Positions 1 through 10,032 are shown, counted from the first letter of the stretch. The stretch: 64,000 nucleotides of DNA from Oscillospiraceae bacterium (GCA_031265355.1 JAISCT010000017.1:27307-91306), one strand, 5' to 3'. Notes: generated from the letters alone by a model not told the origin. Program-made: numbers and translations.

Positions 1-726
1 TTTCTTCGCTATGCGCGTGCCGGGCGGGCCGACGAGTATCACTTCGACGCGCCGCCCTTCTTCGACCGCCACAGCCGCATCCATTACAGCATGCTCTCAA
101 AGGCAGCCACCTATGAAGACATGCTGGCGGCCGTGCGGGAGACGAACTTCTACACGCCGCTGGCCCGCCTGCCGCTCACCGAGGAGGGGTTCCCCAACTA
201 CACCACGGTCGAGACAGTCATGCGCAGCCACTACTACCGCGCGCTCCTCGACATGATCGGCGCGCGGTACCACGGCAAGACGCTGGCGGTGCTGAATGAG
301 TCGGTGGGCGTCGAGGTGGACATGATCAACATCATGACCCTCATGCGCGTGCGTCGGTACTTCTCTCACCAGCTCGGGGACGTGCTGTCCATGCTGATCC
401 CGGCGCATTACAAACTCACGCCCGCCTTCATTCGGGAGATGTATACGGCCGCCACGGAGGAGGATGCGTGGGGACTTTTGTGTGCCTCGCCATACGGCAA
501 ATTCTTTTCCTCTCACGTCTACACGCATATAGAGGAATATTATTATCAGTTCCTCTATGAATTCAATCGCCGCGCCCTGAGCGGCGCTTCGCCCTCCGTG
601 TACACGCCGCTCGCCTATCTCAGCCTGCGGCAGGTAGAACTCAAAAACCTGATCAATGTCATCGAATGCGTGCGGTACGGCCTACAGCTCTCACAGGCCC
701 CCTCCGTGTTGTTCGGTGTGTCCTGA
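1..726 (+). CDS. atpC: V-type ATP synthase subunit C (AC39 family), 5' end outside window
   Basis: The frame is open from base 1, so the true start lies upstream; about 241 residues are visible. It is the AC39/V-ATPase subunit C-d family, the socket that joins the central stalk to the membrane rotor. The all-helical, Tyr/Arg-rich sequence with a YxPLAYLSLRQVELKNLINVIE-type C-terminus is typical (the last helix holds the L-R-x-x-E-x-K-N-L pattern of the family). It is the first visible gene of a V-type ATPase operon in the order C-I-K-F-E-A-B-D. Its stop at 724-726 is about 110 bp upstream of the subunit I start. Gene names here follow the archaeal/V-type convention, not the F-type one. Confidence 0.9.
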   Translation, partial: FLRYARAGRADEYHFDAPPFFDRHSRIHYSMLSKAATYEDMLAAVRETNFYTPLARLPLTEEGFPNYTTVETVMRSHYYRALLDMIGARYHGKTLAVLNESVGVEVDMINIMTLMRVRRYFSHQLGDVLSMLIPAHYKLTPAFIREMYTAATEEDAWGLLCASPYGKFFSSHVYTHIEEYYYQFLYEFNRRALSGASPSVYTPLAYLSLRQVELKNLINVIECVRYGLQLSQAPSVLFGVS

Positions 727-836
727 CGCCGCCTCTCGCGCACGCGGCGCCGCGCGCCCTGTCCCCAATTCGAACGAGGTTTGGTTCAGAAGATTGGTAT
801 GAAAAAGAAATTTCTTTTTCTGGGGAAGTGAAGCTT

Positions 837-2768
837 GTGGCTGTTGTCCCGATGAAACTTGTGACCATCGCCGGACCGCTGAGTGAATTTGACTCGGTGG
901 TGTATTCGTGCATTATTAATCAACAATTTCACCCGGAATCCACGACCAATGTGATCAAAAATATCAAGTTTTTGTATCCCTTCGAACAGCAGAACCCCTA
1001 TGCCGACCTGCTGCGGCAAGCAGAGTCTCTGGCGGACCGAATGGCGATCGAGCTCGCCTACCGTCCGTTTGAAAGCATGAATTTCAGCCCGGACAAATCC
1101 TTCGTGTTCCTCAAAGACTTAGAGGCGCGCTACCAGACGCTGATCGACGAGCGTGCCGCCCTTACGCAGCGGATCACCGACAACGAGCGCATTCGCATGC
1201 AGCTCCAGCATATCACAGACGTAAACGTTCCCTTACAGGACTTTTTCACCGTGACCTACGTCAAATTCCGTTTCGGCCGGATGCCGCGCGAGACTTACAA
1301 CAATTTCATCGCCCATCTGATGGAGCGCAACGACCTGTTCTTCTTCCTCACGAGCCTCGAACGGGACTGGGTGTACGGCATGTACATGACCACGCGCGCC
1401 AATGCGGAAAAAGCGGACTCCTTGATGGGCTCCCTCCAATTTCAGCGCATCCGCATCTCCAGCCGCGTCCAAGGCACCGGCGAGGAAGCCTTCCGGGAGG
1501 TCACGATCGACACCGAGCGGGCGGAGTACCGTCTGGAGGAGATCAAAAGCGAGCTGCGGATTTTGGCGGATACGGAGAAGGAAAATTTCCTGCGCTGTTA
1601 TTCTTACGCGCGCTTTATGAACGACAGCTTCAACATCCGCCGTTACGCCGCCCACACAGAGGAGAGTTTTTACCTCCTCGGCTGGGTACCGGAGCCGGAT
1701 TACGCGGCCTTCAACGCGCAGTTTGAAAAGCAGCGTTCGCTCACCGTCGTTGTCGTGGCGGACGACCCCGACGCGGTGGTCGAGTACACCCCGCCCATCA
1801 AACTCAAAAACCCACGCATCTTCCGGCCGTTTGAGCCGTACCTCGCGATGTACGGTCTGCCATCCTACAACGAGATCGACCCGACGCCCCTAATGGCCGT
1901 CCTCTACACACTGCTGTTTGGCATCATGTTCGGCGACGCGGGCCAGGGCGCGCTGCTGGTCGTCGCGGGGCTCCTCATGAAATTTGTCAAAAAGATGTGG
2001 CTCGGGCCCATCGTCTGCTATGCAGGGGTCTCGTCTATCTTCTTCGGCCTCTTCGTCTACGGGAGTGTGTTCGGGTTCGAACACTGGCTGCCCGGCTTTA
2101 AAATTCTGGAGTCCGCCGAAAACAACCGGCTGGGGCTGCAAATGGCCATCTATCTGGGCGTCGCCTTGTTGACCGTCTCGTTCATCACGAACATTGTAAA
2201 TGGCATCCGACAAAAAAGTCCGCTCAAGATTCTGCTCGGGCCGAACGCGCTGGCCGGGCTCATCCTCTATCTCGCCATCCAGGCGATCGTCCTGCCCATC
2301 TTGGGCTTTGCGGAAAACCTCTTCCCCACGGGGCTGCTCGTCGGACTCGCCGCGCTTCCGCTCGTCCTCATTTTCCTGCGGGAACCGCTTGCGCACCTCA
2401 TCAAACATCGGTCGCTCTGGAAACCGCCGGGCGTCGTCGACTATGTGCTGGAGAACGTGTTTGAGCTCATCGAGATCCTGCTCTCCTATGTCACAAACAC
2501 CATCTCCTTCCTGCGCGTAGGCGCATACGCCATCAGCCACGCCTCGATGATGTCGGTCGTCTTTATGCTGGCCGGCGCCCACGACGGACAGGGCGGCAAC
2601 CTCGTCGTCATCCTGCTGGGCAACCTCGTCGTCATGGGCATCGAAGGGCTCCTCGTCGGTATTCAAGTGTTGCGTCTCCACTTTTACGAGATCTTCAGCC
2701 GCTTCTACGCCGCCGAGGGCCGTCCGTACAGCCCGATCATCATCGATTATCACGCCCACCACAGCTGA
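837..2768 (+). CDS. atpI: V-type ATP synthase subunit I
   Basis: Membrane stator subunit (the 'a' subunit analogue) that carries the ion half-channels next to the K ring. I place the start at GTG 837, about 8 nt after the GGGGAAG ribosome site at 822-828, which gives an N-terminus of AVVPMKLVTIAGPLSEFD type as in the family; ATG 852 is an alternative. The open frame extends back to 666, but that part overlaps the end of subunit C and is unlikely to be translated. Length is about 643 residues, usual for the family. Residues 1-330 form the soluble coiled-coil arm. From about residue 350 (PLMAVLYTLLFGIMFGDAGQG) there are seven or so membrane helices, with the conserved FGDAGQG and RVGAYAISHA motifs, the latter holding the essential channel Arg. 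Confidence 0.95.
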   Translation: MAVVPMKLVTIAGPLSEFDSVVYSCIINQQFHPESTTNVIKNIKFLYPFEQQNPYADLLRQAESLADRMAIELAYRPFESMNFSPDKSFVFLKDLEARYQTLIDERAALTQRITDNERIRMQLQHITDVNVPLQDFFTVTYVKFRFGRMPRETYNNFIAHLMERNDLFFFLTSLERDWVYGMYMTTRANAEKADSLMGSLQFQRIRISSRVQGTGEEAFREVTIDTERAEYRLEEIKSELRILADTEKENFLRCYSYARFMNDSFNIRRYAAHTEESFYLLGWVPEPDYAAFNAQFEKQRSLTVVVVADDPDAVVEYTPPIKLKNPRIFRPFEPYLAMYGLPSYNEIDPTPLMAVLYTLLFGIMFGDAGQGALLVVAGLLMKFVKKMWLGPIVCYAGVSSIFFGLFVYGSVFGFEHWLPGFKILESAENNRLGLQMAIYLGVALLTVSFITNIVNGIRQKSPLKILLGPNALAGLILYLAIQAIVLPILGFAENLFPTGLLVGLAALPLVLIFLREPLAHLIKHRSLWKPPGVVDYVLENVFELIEILLSYVTNTISFLRVGAYAISHASMMSVVFMLAGAHDGQGGNLVVILLGNLVVMGIEGLLVGIQVLRLHFYEIFSRFYAAEGRPYSPIIIDYHAHHS

Positions 2769-2810
2769 TCCGTTTCCCAGCGCGACTTTATGAATTTAGG
2801 AGGGTTTTCA

Positions 2811-3257
2811 ATGTTTCCAATGCAAATTGTGTCTGTGTCGGTCCTGGTCGCAATGATTGCGGTGTCCCTGTATCTCATCTACCGCCGCAAAGCGGCCGGC
2901 AAGCCGGTAAAACACGCTCTTGTGACGCACATCGTCTCCTTCTTTGCTATGAGCGTGCTCTTCGCGGCCTCCGGCATCGCAGGGCAGACGCTGGCCGCGG
3001 CCGTACCGGGCGCAGCGGAAACCGCCGCGCGGGCGCTGGACTCGCAGGCCGGCCTTGGCATGATCGCCGCGGCGCTGGCCGTGGGCGTCTCCGGCGTCGG
3101 CAGCGGCATCGCCGTGGCGGCCTCCGGCGCGGCGGCGCTCGGCGCTATCTCGGAAAACGACAAGACATTCGGCAAGGCGCTCATCTTCGTCGCCTTGGCG
3201 GAAGGCATCGCGCTGTATGGTCTGATCATCGCCTTCTCGATCCTGAACAAGTTCTGA
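2811..3257 (+). CDS. atpK: V-type ATP synthase subunit K (proteolipid)
   Basis: Rotor-ring proteolipid. The start at ATG 2811 follows AGGAGGG at 2798-2804 with 6 nt spacing; the open frame from 2790 includes the ribosome site and is not the start. The 148 residues show four hydrophobic stretches: about 4-24, 40-62, 83-105 and 120-145. The last two form the classical hairpin, with a Gly-rich helix (GVGSGIAVAASGAAALGAI) and the ion-binding Glu in ALAEGIALYGL. The first two lack a carboxylate, so this is the extended clostridial form rather than a plain 80-residue c subunit. The residue after the Glu is Gly, not the Thr/Ser seen in Na+ rings, which hints at protons; this is inference. Confidence 0.92.
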   Translation: MFPMQIVSVSVLVAMIAVSLYLIYRRKAAGKPVKHALVTHIVSFFAMSVLFAASGIAGQTLAAAVPGAAETAARALDSQAGLGMIAAALAVGVSGVGSGIAVAASGAAALGAISENDKTFGKALIFVALAEGIALYGLIIAFSILNKF

Positions 3258-3297
3258 GACCCGTTCGCGGGGCCGCCCGCCGAAAAGGAGATGCCGT

Positions 3298-3606
3298 ATG
3301 CGTTTCTTTGTGATAGCAGACAATTCCGACACCCTGACCGGGTTCCGTCTGGCCGGCATCGATGGGACACGCGCCTCCTCCACGGAGGAAATCAAAGAGG
3401 CCGTATCCAAAGTCATCGCAAATCCGGACATCGGCGTTTTGCTGATCACCGAAAAGCTGGCCCGCGAGATCCCGGACCTCATCTACGACCTCAAGCTCAA
3501 ACTGACGAACACCCTGGTGGTGGAGATCCCGGACCGGCACGGCACCGGCCGCTCGGCCGATTCCATCACGCGCTACATCCGCGAGGCCATCGGCATTCGG
3601 GTCTGA
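3298..3606 (+). CDS. atpF: V-type ATP synthase subunit F
   Basis: Central-stalk subunit F, 102 residues, usual length. ATG 3298 follows AAGGAG at 3285-3290 with 7 nt spacing. The Rossmann-like fold begins FFVIADNSDTLTGFRLAGIDG, and the family pattern of a second strand, GVLLITEKLA, followed by a helix to IP is present. It lies between subunits K and E in the same operon with short gaps, so expression is presumably coupled. Confidence 0.93.
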   Translation: MRFFVIADNSDTLTGFRLAGIDGTRASSTEEIKEAVSKVIANPDIGVLLITEKLAREIPDLIYDLKLKLTNTLVVEIPDRHGTGRSADSITRYIREAIGIRV

Positions 3607-3642
3607 GGCCCGCCGCGACGCCTGTATAAGAGGAGGATACCC

Positions 3643-4254
3643 ATGGCCAGTTTGGAGGAAAAGCTGGATCTCTTTACCAAAGCCATCACCTCGGACGCCG
3701 AGGCCGACAGCCGGGCGATCCTGGAGGAGGTGCGCAGGGAACGCGAGAATTCCCTCTCCTCCGCCGAGAATGAGGCGCTGAACAACGCCTACCAATACAT
3801 CAAGAACAAAGTGGCCTCGCTCCACACGGAAAACGGTCGCCGCGTCTCCCGCAAGATGATGGAGTGCAAACGGACGCTCTACGCCCGCCGGGAGGAACTG
3901 TCCCGCGAGATCCTGCGGGACGTGACGGCGCACGTCATCGAGTACACGAAGACACCGGCCTACGCCGAGCAGCTGACGGCACTGATGATGGATGCGTTTT
4001 CCGTCTTTAAAGGTCTGCCCACGACGATCTCGCTGCGCGCCGAAGACGGAGCGCTCGTGCCGTTGCTCACCAAGGCGGCGGGGGGGCAGCCCGTCACATT
4101 TGAGCAGGGACACTTTCATCTGGGCGGGCTGATCGCCGAATGCCGCGAGCGGCAGCAACAGATCAACCAGACCTTCGACGCGAACCTTGAGGAGTGGAAG
4201 ACACGCTTCTTTGTCGAGCTTAATATGCCCGCCGAGGAAATCCAGAGCGCCTGA
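3643..4254 (+). CDS. atpE: V-type ATP synthase subunit E
   Basis: Peripheral-stalk subunit E, 203 residues. ATG 3643 follows AGGAGGA at 3631-3637. Residues 1-100 are a long charged helix (EEKLDLFTKAITSDAEADSRAILEEV) that would form the stalk coiled coil; the C-terminal half is the small alpha/beta head that binds A3B3. The C-terminal part is more divergent than the rest, but operon position leaves little doubt. Confidence 0.88.
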   Translation: MASLEEKLDLFTKAITSDAEADSRAILEEVRRERENSLSSAENEALNNAYQYIKNKVASLHTENGRRVSRKMMECKRTLYARREELSREILRDVTAHVIEYTKTPAYAEQLTALMMDAFSVFKGLPTTISLRAEDGALVPLLTKAAGGQPVTFEQGHFHLGGLIAECRERQQQINQTFDANLEEWKTRFFVELNMPAEEIQSA

Positions 4255-4350
4255 CGCGGGCTCGGCGTTCCCCCGTTTTTTGCGGCAAACGCAGGGCGCG
4301 CGGCGTCCAAACACAAGACACCCAAACGCCCCTTGAAGGGAGATTGCAAT

Positions 4351-6132
4351 ATGCCCTATACGGTTTACGGCGTCAACGGCCCGGTGGTCACCGTGCGCGG
4401 CGGACGCGAATACAACATGATGGATACCGTATACGTCGGACATGAGCGCCTGGTAGGCGAAGTGGTCGGCCTGCGCGGGAAGGACATCATTGTCCAGGTA
4501 TATGAAGACACCACCGGCCTCGCGCCGGGGCATCCCGTCGAGTCGACCGGCATGCCGATGTCGATCCAACTCGGTCCGGGCCTGGTCGGCAACATCTTCG
4601 ACGGCATCGCCCGGCCTCTGCGCGCCATTGAGTCCCGCACCGGCTTCTTCATGGGCCGCGGCATCAACGTGCCGTCGCTGGACGCCGACAAGAAGTGGGA
4701 GATCGAGATCAAGGTGGCCGCCGGCGACACGGTCTCGGGCGGCCAGGTGTTCGCCGAATGTCAGGAGACGGGTATCATCCGCCACCGTGCGATGGTACCG
4801 CCCGACGTATCCGGCGTCATCAAAACCGTGAAGCCCTCGGGCGCATATACGGTGATGGACGTCATCGCCGAGATCGAGACCGAGTCCGGCGCGCGCGTGC
4901 CGCTGACGCTGTCGCAGCAATGGCCCATCCGCCGGCCGCGGCCGGTGTCGCAGCGTCACGCCATCGACCGGCCGCTCATCACGGGCCAGCGCATCATCGA
5001 CACCCTTTTCCCCATCGCCAAGGGCGGCTGCGCCGCCATCCCGGGACCGTTCGGCGCCGGCAAAACCATCACACAGCACCAGCTCGCCAAGTGGTCGGAC
5101 GCCGACATCATCGTCTATCTGGGTTGCGGCGAACGCGGCAACGAGATGACACAGGTGCTGGAGGAGTTTTCTGAGCTGACGGACCCGAAGTCGGGACGTC
5201 CGCTGATGGAGCGCACCGTGCTGATCGCAAACACTTCCAACATGCCGGTGGCCGCCCGCGAGGCGTCGATCTACACCGGCATGACGGTGGCCGAATATTT
5301 TCGCGACATGGGCTACCATGTCGCCATCATGGCCGACTCGACGTCCCGCTGGGCGGAGGCGCTGCGCGAGATCGCCGGCCGCTTGGAGGAGATGCCCGCC
5401 GAGGAAGGCTTCCCCGCCTACCTGCCCTCCCGTCTCGCCGAGTTCTACGAACGCGCCGGGTACATGGTGACACTGGACGGCGGAGAGGGGTCCGTCACGG
5501 TCATCGGGGCCGTCAGTCCGCAGGGCGGCGACTTCTCCGAGCCGGTCACCCAGAACACAAAACGCTTCATCCGCTGTTTCTGGGCACTCGACCGACAGCT
5601 CGCTTACGCGCGCCACTTTCCCGCCATCAACTGGATCACCTCTTATTCAGAATATACATCAGAGCTCACAGCCTGGTACGAGGAGCGCCTGGGCCGCAAA
5701 TTCGCCGAGCAGCGCACGCGGGTGTCGCGGCTCTTGCAGGAGGAGTCCCAGCTAAACGAAATCGTCAAATTGATAGGCTCCGACATCCTGCCGGAGGACC
5801 AGAAGCTCGTCATCGAGGTCGCGCGCGTCGTGCGTCTCGGCTTCTTGCAGCAAAACGCCTACCACGACACGGACACTTACGTGCCCATCGAAAAACAGAT
5901 GGGGATGCTCGGCGTCATGCTGGAACTCTTTGACGAGGCGCGCACCCTCATCGAACGCAACATCCCGCTCTCTCAACTCGCGGCCACCGGCATCTTCGAG
6001 CGGCTCATCCGCATGAAGTACGACATGCCGAACGACAACCTCGACATGTTAAACGATTATGTGGCCGATATCCGCGCCTGCGTGTCCCGCGTGTTCATCG
6101 ACAACAACATTGACCCGGGCGGCGAATCTTAA
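4351..6132 (+). CDS. atpA: V-type ATP synthase subunit A (catalytic)
   Basis: Catalytic nucleotide-binding subunit, 593 residues, normal length. The start is ATG 4351, 8 nt after GAAGGGAG (4335-4342); the in-frame ATG at 4333 lies in the ribosome site. Walker A is GPFGAGKT at residues 232-239 (catalytic Lys 238), followed by the GCGERGNEM motif with its catalytic Glu and by [15 protein letters not shown] (Walker B region). The long non-homologous insert typical of A subunits, absent from B subunits, is present at about 100-200. It is followed at once by subunit B. Confidence 0.97.
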   Translation: MPYTVYGVNGPVVTVRGGREYNMMDTVYVGHERLVGEVVGLRGKDIIVQVYEDTTGLAPGHPVESTGMPMSIQLGPGLVGNIFDGIARPLRAIESRTGFFMGRGINVPSLDADKKWEIEIKVAAGDTVSGGQVFAECQETGIIRHRAMVPPDVSGVIKTVKPSGAYTVMDVIAEIETESGARVPLTLSQQWPIRRPRPVSQRHAIDRPLITGQRIIDTLFPIAKGGCAAIPGPFGAGKTITQHQLAKWSDADIIVYLGCGERGNEMTQVLEEFSELTDPKSGRPLMERTVLIANTSNMPVAAREASIYTGMTVAEYFRDMGYHVAIMADSTSRWAEALREIAGRLEEMPAEEGFPAYLPSRLAEFYERAGYMVTLDGGEGSVTVIGAVSPQGGDFSEPVTQNTKRFIRCFWALDRQLAYARHFPAINWITSYSEYTSELTAWYEERLGRKFAEQRTRVSRLLQEESQLNEIVKLIGSDILPEDQKLVIEVARVVRLGFLQQNAYHDTDTYVPIEKQMGMLGVMLELFDEARTLIERNIPLSQLAATGIFERLIRMKYDMPNDNLDMLNDYVADIRACVSRVFIDNNIDPGGES

Positions 6133-6151
6133 CAGACGAGGTGGCTTTGTC

Positions 6152-7561
6152 ATGCGCATGGAATACATCGGGCTCTCGGAAATTGCCGGCCCGCTGATCA
6201 TCTTGGAGGGCGTACGGGACGCCTCTTATGAGGAAATGGTGGAGATCACCCTGACAAACGGTGAGAACCGGACGGGGCGCGTCATCATGATCAAGGGCGA
6301 CCGCGTGGTCGTGCAGGTCTTTGAGGGCACGCGCGGACTGTCTCTGGAAAACGCCCGCACCCGTTTCATGGGCCACCCGATGGAACTGGCCCTCTCGAAA
6401 GACATGCTGGGCCGCATCTTCGACGGCGGCGGCCGTCCGATCGACGGTCTGGGCGCACTCTTCCCCGATGAGCGCCGCGACATCAACGGCTCTGCGATCA
6501 ATCCCGTGTCCCGCCTCTACCCGCGCGCCTGCATCCAGACGGGCATCTCGGCCATCGACGGCATGTCCACGCTGATCCGCGGGCAAAAGCTGCCCATCTT
6601 CACGGGCGCCGGACTGCCCCACAACGAGCTGGCCGCCCAGATGGTGCGCCAGGCGCGCGTCACCAGTGAGACCGGGGACAATGTGGAATTCGCCATCGTC
6701 TTTGCCGCTATGGGCATCAAAAACGACACGGCCGACTTCTTCAAGCGCGACTTTGAGGAGTCGGGTGCGCTGCAGCGCGTGGTTATGTTCATGAACCTGG
6801 CCTCCGACCCCATCATCGAGCGCATCCTCACGCCGCGCTGCGCGCTGACCGCCGCAGAATACCTGGCCTTTGTCCACGGCTACCATGTGCTGGTCATCAT
6901 GACCGACATCGCCTCCTACTGCGAGGCGCTGCGCGAATTTTCCTCGTCCAAGGGCGAGATCCCGAGCCGCAAGGGCTACCCGAGCTACCTCTACTCAGAC
7001 CTCGCATCCCTGTATGAGCGGGCCGGCATGATCCAGGGGCAAGGCGGCTCCGTGACGCAGGTGCCGGTGCTCTCGATGCCAAACGACGACATCACGCACC
7101 CCATCCCCGATCTCACGGGGTACATCACCGAGGGGCAGATCGTGCTCGACCGCTCGCTGGACCAGGGGGGGATGTTCCCGCCCATCGCCGTATTGCCCTC
7201 GCTCTCCCGCCTGATGAAGGACGGCATCGGCAAGGGCTACACCCGGGAGGACCATCCGGCGCTCTCGAACCAACTCTTCTCCTCTTATGCGCGCGTCCAG
7301 GAGGCGCGGGCACTGGCCTCTGTCATCGGGGAGGACGAGCTCTCCGAGATCGACAAAAAATACATGGCGTTCGGGCGAATGTTTGAAGACCGTTTCATCC
7401 GGCAGGGCATGGCGGAAAACCGTTCGATGGAACAGTCGCTGGACATCGGCTGGGAGGTCCTCTCGGTGCTCCCGAAGGAGGAGCTTGACCGCGTGGACAC
7501 CGTGCTGCTCTCCAAATACTTCAAAGAGGACGCCGCTCTCGCCCTGCGCGGCGGGATTTGA
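6152..7561 (+). CDS. atpB: V-type ATP synthase subunit B (regulatory)
   Basis: Non-catalytic subunit B of the A3B3 head, 469 residues. ATG 6152 follows GAGGTGG at 6138-6144; the open frame from 6059 overlaps subunit A and is not used. The protein opens [21 protein letters not shown], contains the degenerate P-loop region ([15 protein letters not shown], where subunit A has GKT), and ends with the helical domain that includes [24 protein letters not shown]. These are standard family features. Confidence 0.97.
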   Translation: MRMEYIGLSEIAGPLIILEGVRDASYEEMVEITLTNGENRTGRVIMIKGDRVVVQVFEGTRGLSLENARTRFMGHPMELALSKDMLGRIFDGGGRPIDGLGALFPDERRDINGSAINPVSRLYPRACIQTGISAIDGMSTLIRGQKLPIFTGAGLPHNELAAQMVRQARVTSETGDNVEFAIVFAAMGIKNDTADFFKRDFEESGALQRVVMFMNLASDPIIERILTPRCALTAAEYLAFVHGYHVLVIMTDIASYCEALREFSSSKGEIPSRKGYPSYLYSDLASLYERAGMIQGQGGSVTQVPVLSMPNDDITHPIPDLTGYITEGQIVLDRSLDQGGMFPPIAVLPSLSRLMKDGIGKGYTREDHPALSNQLFSSYARVQEARALASVIGEDELSEIDKKYMAFGRMFEDRFIRQGMAENRSMEQSLDIGWEVLSVLPKEELDRVDTVLLSKYFKEDAALALRGGI

Positions 7562-7621
7562 TCCTCTCCCCTCTCCCGCGGCGGCCGTTTCGGCCGATTC
7601 CTGTGAAAGGCGACGGTGTTC

Positions 7622-8227
7622 ATGCCGAATGTGATACCGACCAAAGGCAACCTAATGGCCATCAAGCGCTCCCTCTCGCTGGCGCGGCTCGGTTTCGATC
7701 TCATGGATCGGAAGCGGAACATCCTCATCCGGGAGATGATGAGCCTCATCGACCGCGCGACCGAGATCCAAGGCCGGATCGACAGCGTGTTCAGAGACGC
7801 GTACGCCTCCCTGCAGCAGGCCAACATCACGCTGGGCAACTGTGCGGATATCGCCCAGTGCGTCTCCCTCGACGAGTCGCTGCAGATCCACCACCGTTCC
7901 GTCATGGGCGTGGAGATTCCACGCGTGTCGATGGAGGAAAAATCTTTCTCAAACCCCTACGGTTTTGCCTTTACAAATTCCATGCTCGACAACGCGACGC
8001 TCCAGTTCATCCGGGTCAAACAGCTCATCTGCGAGCTCGCCGAGGTGGAGACTTCGATCTACCGGCTGGCGTTCGCTATCAAGAAGACACAAAAACGCGC
8101 CAACGCGCTGAACAATATCATCATTCCGGGCTTTACGGCGGATGTGGCCGCCATCACCGACGCGCTGGAGGAAAAGGACCGGGAGGAATTCGTACGGCTG
8201 AAGGTCATTAAGGCACAGTCGGGCTGA
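7622..8227 (+). CDS. atpD: V-type ATP synthase subunit D
   Basis: Central rotor shaft, about 201 residues. The protein begins MPNVIPTKGNLMAIKRSLSLARLGFDLMDRKRNIL, the family's N-terminal helix pattern with the P-T-x-x-x-L motif, and its long helices form the coiled-coil axle. The start is either ATG 7622 or GTG 7616; GAAAGG at 7605-7610 favours the GTG by spacing, while family N-termini favour the ATG. It is the last gene of the operon; two hairpins follow it directly. Confidence 0.94.
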   Translation: MPNVIPTKGNLMAIKRSLSLARLGFDLMDRKRNILIREMMSLIDRATEIQGRIDSVFRDAYASLQQANITLGNCADIAQCVSLDESLQIHHRSVMGVEIPRVSMEEKSFSNPYGFAFTNSMLDNATLQFIRVKQLICELAEVETSIYRLAFAIKKTQKRANALNNIIIPGFTADVAAITDALEEKDREEFVRLKVIKAQSG

Positions 8228-8253
8228 GGCCCGCGCACTGTTTCGCATCTCTC

Positions 8254-8283
8254 GCTCCGCCCACACGCTGGGCGGAGCTTTTT
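8254..8283 (+). terminator. Intrinsic terminator of the V-ATPase operon
   Basis: A perfect 10-bp stem, GCTCCGCCCA / TGGGCGGAGC (8254-8263 with 8269-8278), has a 5-nt loop and is followed by TTTTT. It lies 27 bp after the subunit D stop. Confidence 0.92.
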
Positions 8284-8295
8284 GTGTCCCGCACG

Positions 8296-8335
8296 CGCAC
8301 GCGCCGCCCAGGTGCGGGCGGCGCGTGCGATTTTT
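8296..8335 (+). terminator. Second tandem terminator
   Basis: A perfect 14-bp stem (8296-8309 with 8316-8329, CGCACGCGCCGCCC and its complement) has a 6-nt loop and is followed by ATTTTT. With the preceding hairpin it makes a double stop for plus-strand transcripts; there is no U-run in the minus direction. Confidence 0.85.
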
Positions 8336-8575
8336 CGATTGTCGGTTTCCATAATCCGCACCGTAACCGGATTTCCAAAAAGTTATACCCATTGTCCACC
8401 AAGTTATCCACAGGCTGAAACACTCGTTCCGCCATAGGGTGGAGCGTTTATACCCATATTATTCCAACTTTGAGAACGCACCTTTGCATTGCGCCAAAAT
8501 CGCCCGCCGATTTACATAACGTCTTCATACTGCCGCGGCCATACTGCGTTTTCAATTTTGAAGCCAAAAACGTCC
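8336..8575. other. Intergenic spacer with one DnaA-box match
   Basis: No plausible gene lies between the two convergent operons. The only recognisable element is TTATCCACA at 8404-8412, identical to the consensus DnaA box. TTGTCCACC at 8392-8400 is a weaker neighbour in the same orientation. There is no AT-rich unwinding region and no cluster of boxes. Confidence 0.5.
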
Positions 8576-9583
8576 TCACCCCGTCACGGAGGCGCTGGCG
8601 TATCCGTTCAGATCCATGCCGGCCGTACGACCCGCTTTCCATTCGTAGAAGGCCTGGGCGGCAATCATGGCGGCGTTGTCGCCGCAGAGCGCAGGCGGCG
8701 GCACATAGAGGGTGCGGCTCGCGGCGACCAGTGCCGCTCTCAATGCCGCCCGAAGGCGGCCGTTGGCGGCCACGCCGCCGGACAGGACGACGGCCGCACG
8801 CCCCAGGACCTCGGCGGCCCGTGCCGTGCGGCCCGCCAAAATCTCGGTCACAGCGCACGTAAAGGAAGCCGCCAGGCCGGCCCGATCCAGCGGTTCGCCC
8901 TTCTGGGCCGCCCGGTTGACCACATGCAGCACGGCGGTCTTCAGTCCGGAAAAGGACATGTCAAGCGGGTTATCCCCGGCCTTTGGGCGCGGCAGCCGGT
9001 AGGCGTCGTCGCGCCCCGACGCGGCCAGGGCCTCCAGCGCCGCGCCGCCCGGGTATGGGAGGCCCAACACGCGCGCCACCTTGTCGAAGGCCTCTCCCAC
9101 CGCGTCGTCACAGGTAGAGCCCATCACGCCGATGTCGGTGTAGTCCCGCACATCCAGCAGCAGCGTGTGCCCGCCCGACGCCACCAGCGCGGCGAAGGGC
9201 GGCGCCAGAGCCGGGTACGCCAAGTAACTGGCGGCCAAGTGTCCCCGGATGTGATGCACCGGGATCAGCGGCTTTTGCAACGCCAGGGCCACGCCCTTGG
9301 CAAAATTCACCCCCACCAGCAGCGCGCCGATAAGCCCCGGCGCGTAGGTAACGGCCACCGCGTCGATCTCCGCCCGCGCAAGCCCGGCCTCGCGTAGCGC
9401 CTGTTCGGCCAGAGGCGCCATCGCCTCCATGTGCCGCCTTGAGGCGATCTCCGGCACCACACCGCCGTACAGCGCGTGCATATCGGCCTGCGAAAGCACG
9501 ACATTTGCCCGCACCGTGCGCCCGTCCGTCACGACGGCCGCCGCCGTCTCGTCGCACGAGGTCTCAAACGCCAATATGTTCAT
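8576..9583 (-). CDS. tsaD: tRNA N6-threonylcarbamoyladenosine transferase TsaD
   Basis: ASKHA-fold enzyme that transfers threonylcarbamoyl to A37 of ANN-decoding tRNAs, together with TsaB and TsaE. The 335 residues begin MNILAFETSCDETAAAVV, the family signature. The metal-binding HxxxH is in HHIRGHLAA, followed by DDAVGEAFDKVARVLGLPYPGG, SFSGLKTAV, LSGGVAANGRLR and DNAAMIAAQAF. ATG 9583 is preferred; an upstream GTG at 9595 overlaps the rimI stop as GTGA and could couple translation. It is the last gene of a polA-phosphatase-rimI-tsaD run; tsaB is not in the window. Confidence 0.97.
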   Translation of the reverse strand: MNILAFETSCDETAAAVVTDGRTVRANVVLSQADMHALYGGVVPEIASRRHMEAMAPLAEQALREAGLARAEIDAVAVTYAPGLIGALLVGVNFAKGVALALQKPLIPVHHIRGHLAASYLAYPALAPPFAALVASGGHTLLLDVRDYTDIGVMGSTCDDAVGEAFDKVARVLGLPYPGGAALEALAASGRDDAYRLPRPKAGDNPLDMSFSGLKTAVLHVVNRAAQKGEPLDRAGLAASFTCAVTEILAGRTARAAEVLGRAAVVLSGGVAANGRLRAALRAALVAASRTLYVPPPALCGDNAAMIAAQAFYEWKAGRTAGMDLNGYASASVTG

Positions 9584-9591
9584 GTTCTCCC

Positions 9592-10032
9592 TCACAGATA
9601 CTTTGTCATCAGCAGCGCGTCCTCGCGGGGAACCCGGTAGTACTGCCGCCGGACACCCACGGGGACAAAGCCGTGTTTTTCATACAGCGCGACGGCCGGC
9701 GCGTTGCTCACGCGCACCTCCAACGTCAAAAAGGCGAGGGAAAGCGTGCGTGCGTGCGCGATCAGCGCCGTCAACAGGGCGCCGGCCACACCCCGCCGGC
9801 GAAAGGCGGGTGCGGTGGCCACATTGGTGATATAGCCCTCGTCCAGGACGCCGTGCATACCGGCATACCCGGCCAGCGCGCCGTCCTGTTCGGCGACGAG
9901 ATAGAAAGCCTGAGGATTTTCTATCTCCCCCTCCAACATGCGCCGCGACCAAGGCTGTGAAAAACAGGCCCGTTCGATCAGAACCACGTCTGCCACGTGG
10001 CGCGGCTCCATGCGCCCGAGTACAAAACTCAA
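9592..10032 (-). CDS. rimI: Ribosomal-protein-alanine N-acetyltransferase RimI
   Basis: GNAT-fold acetyltransferase, 146 residues. The acetyl-CoA loop is RRRGVAGALL and the terminal ALYEKHGFVPVGVRRQYY is the RimI pattern. The best start is TTG 10032, which overlaps the upstream stop as TTGA and has GGGAG 5 nt before it, so translation is probably coupled. Adjacency to tsaD is the usual arrangement. Its substrate (uS5/bS18 N-termini in model bacteria) is by family, not shown here. Confidence 0.9.
   Translation of the reverse strand: MSFVLGRMEPRHVADVVLIERACFSQPWSRRMLEGEIENPQAFYLVAEQDGALAGYAGMHGVLDEGYITNVATAPAFRRRGVAGALLTALIAHARTLSLAFLTLEVRVSNAPAVALYEKHGFVPVGVRRQYYRVPREDALLMTKYL

Noticed and set aside
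3226..5616. 796-codon open frame on the minus strand across the V-ATPase E and A genes
   Set aside because: Antisense to clearly conserved genes; its Arg/His/Asp-rich composition is the expected shadow of GC-biased codons, and it has no ribosome site or known motif.
8404..8412. TTATCCACA as a sign of a replication origin
   Set aside because: A single perfect box plus one weak neighbour, no dnaA/dnaN, no AT-rich unwinding element; chance or a DnaA titration site is more likely.
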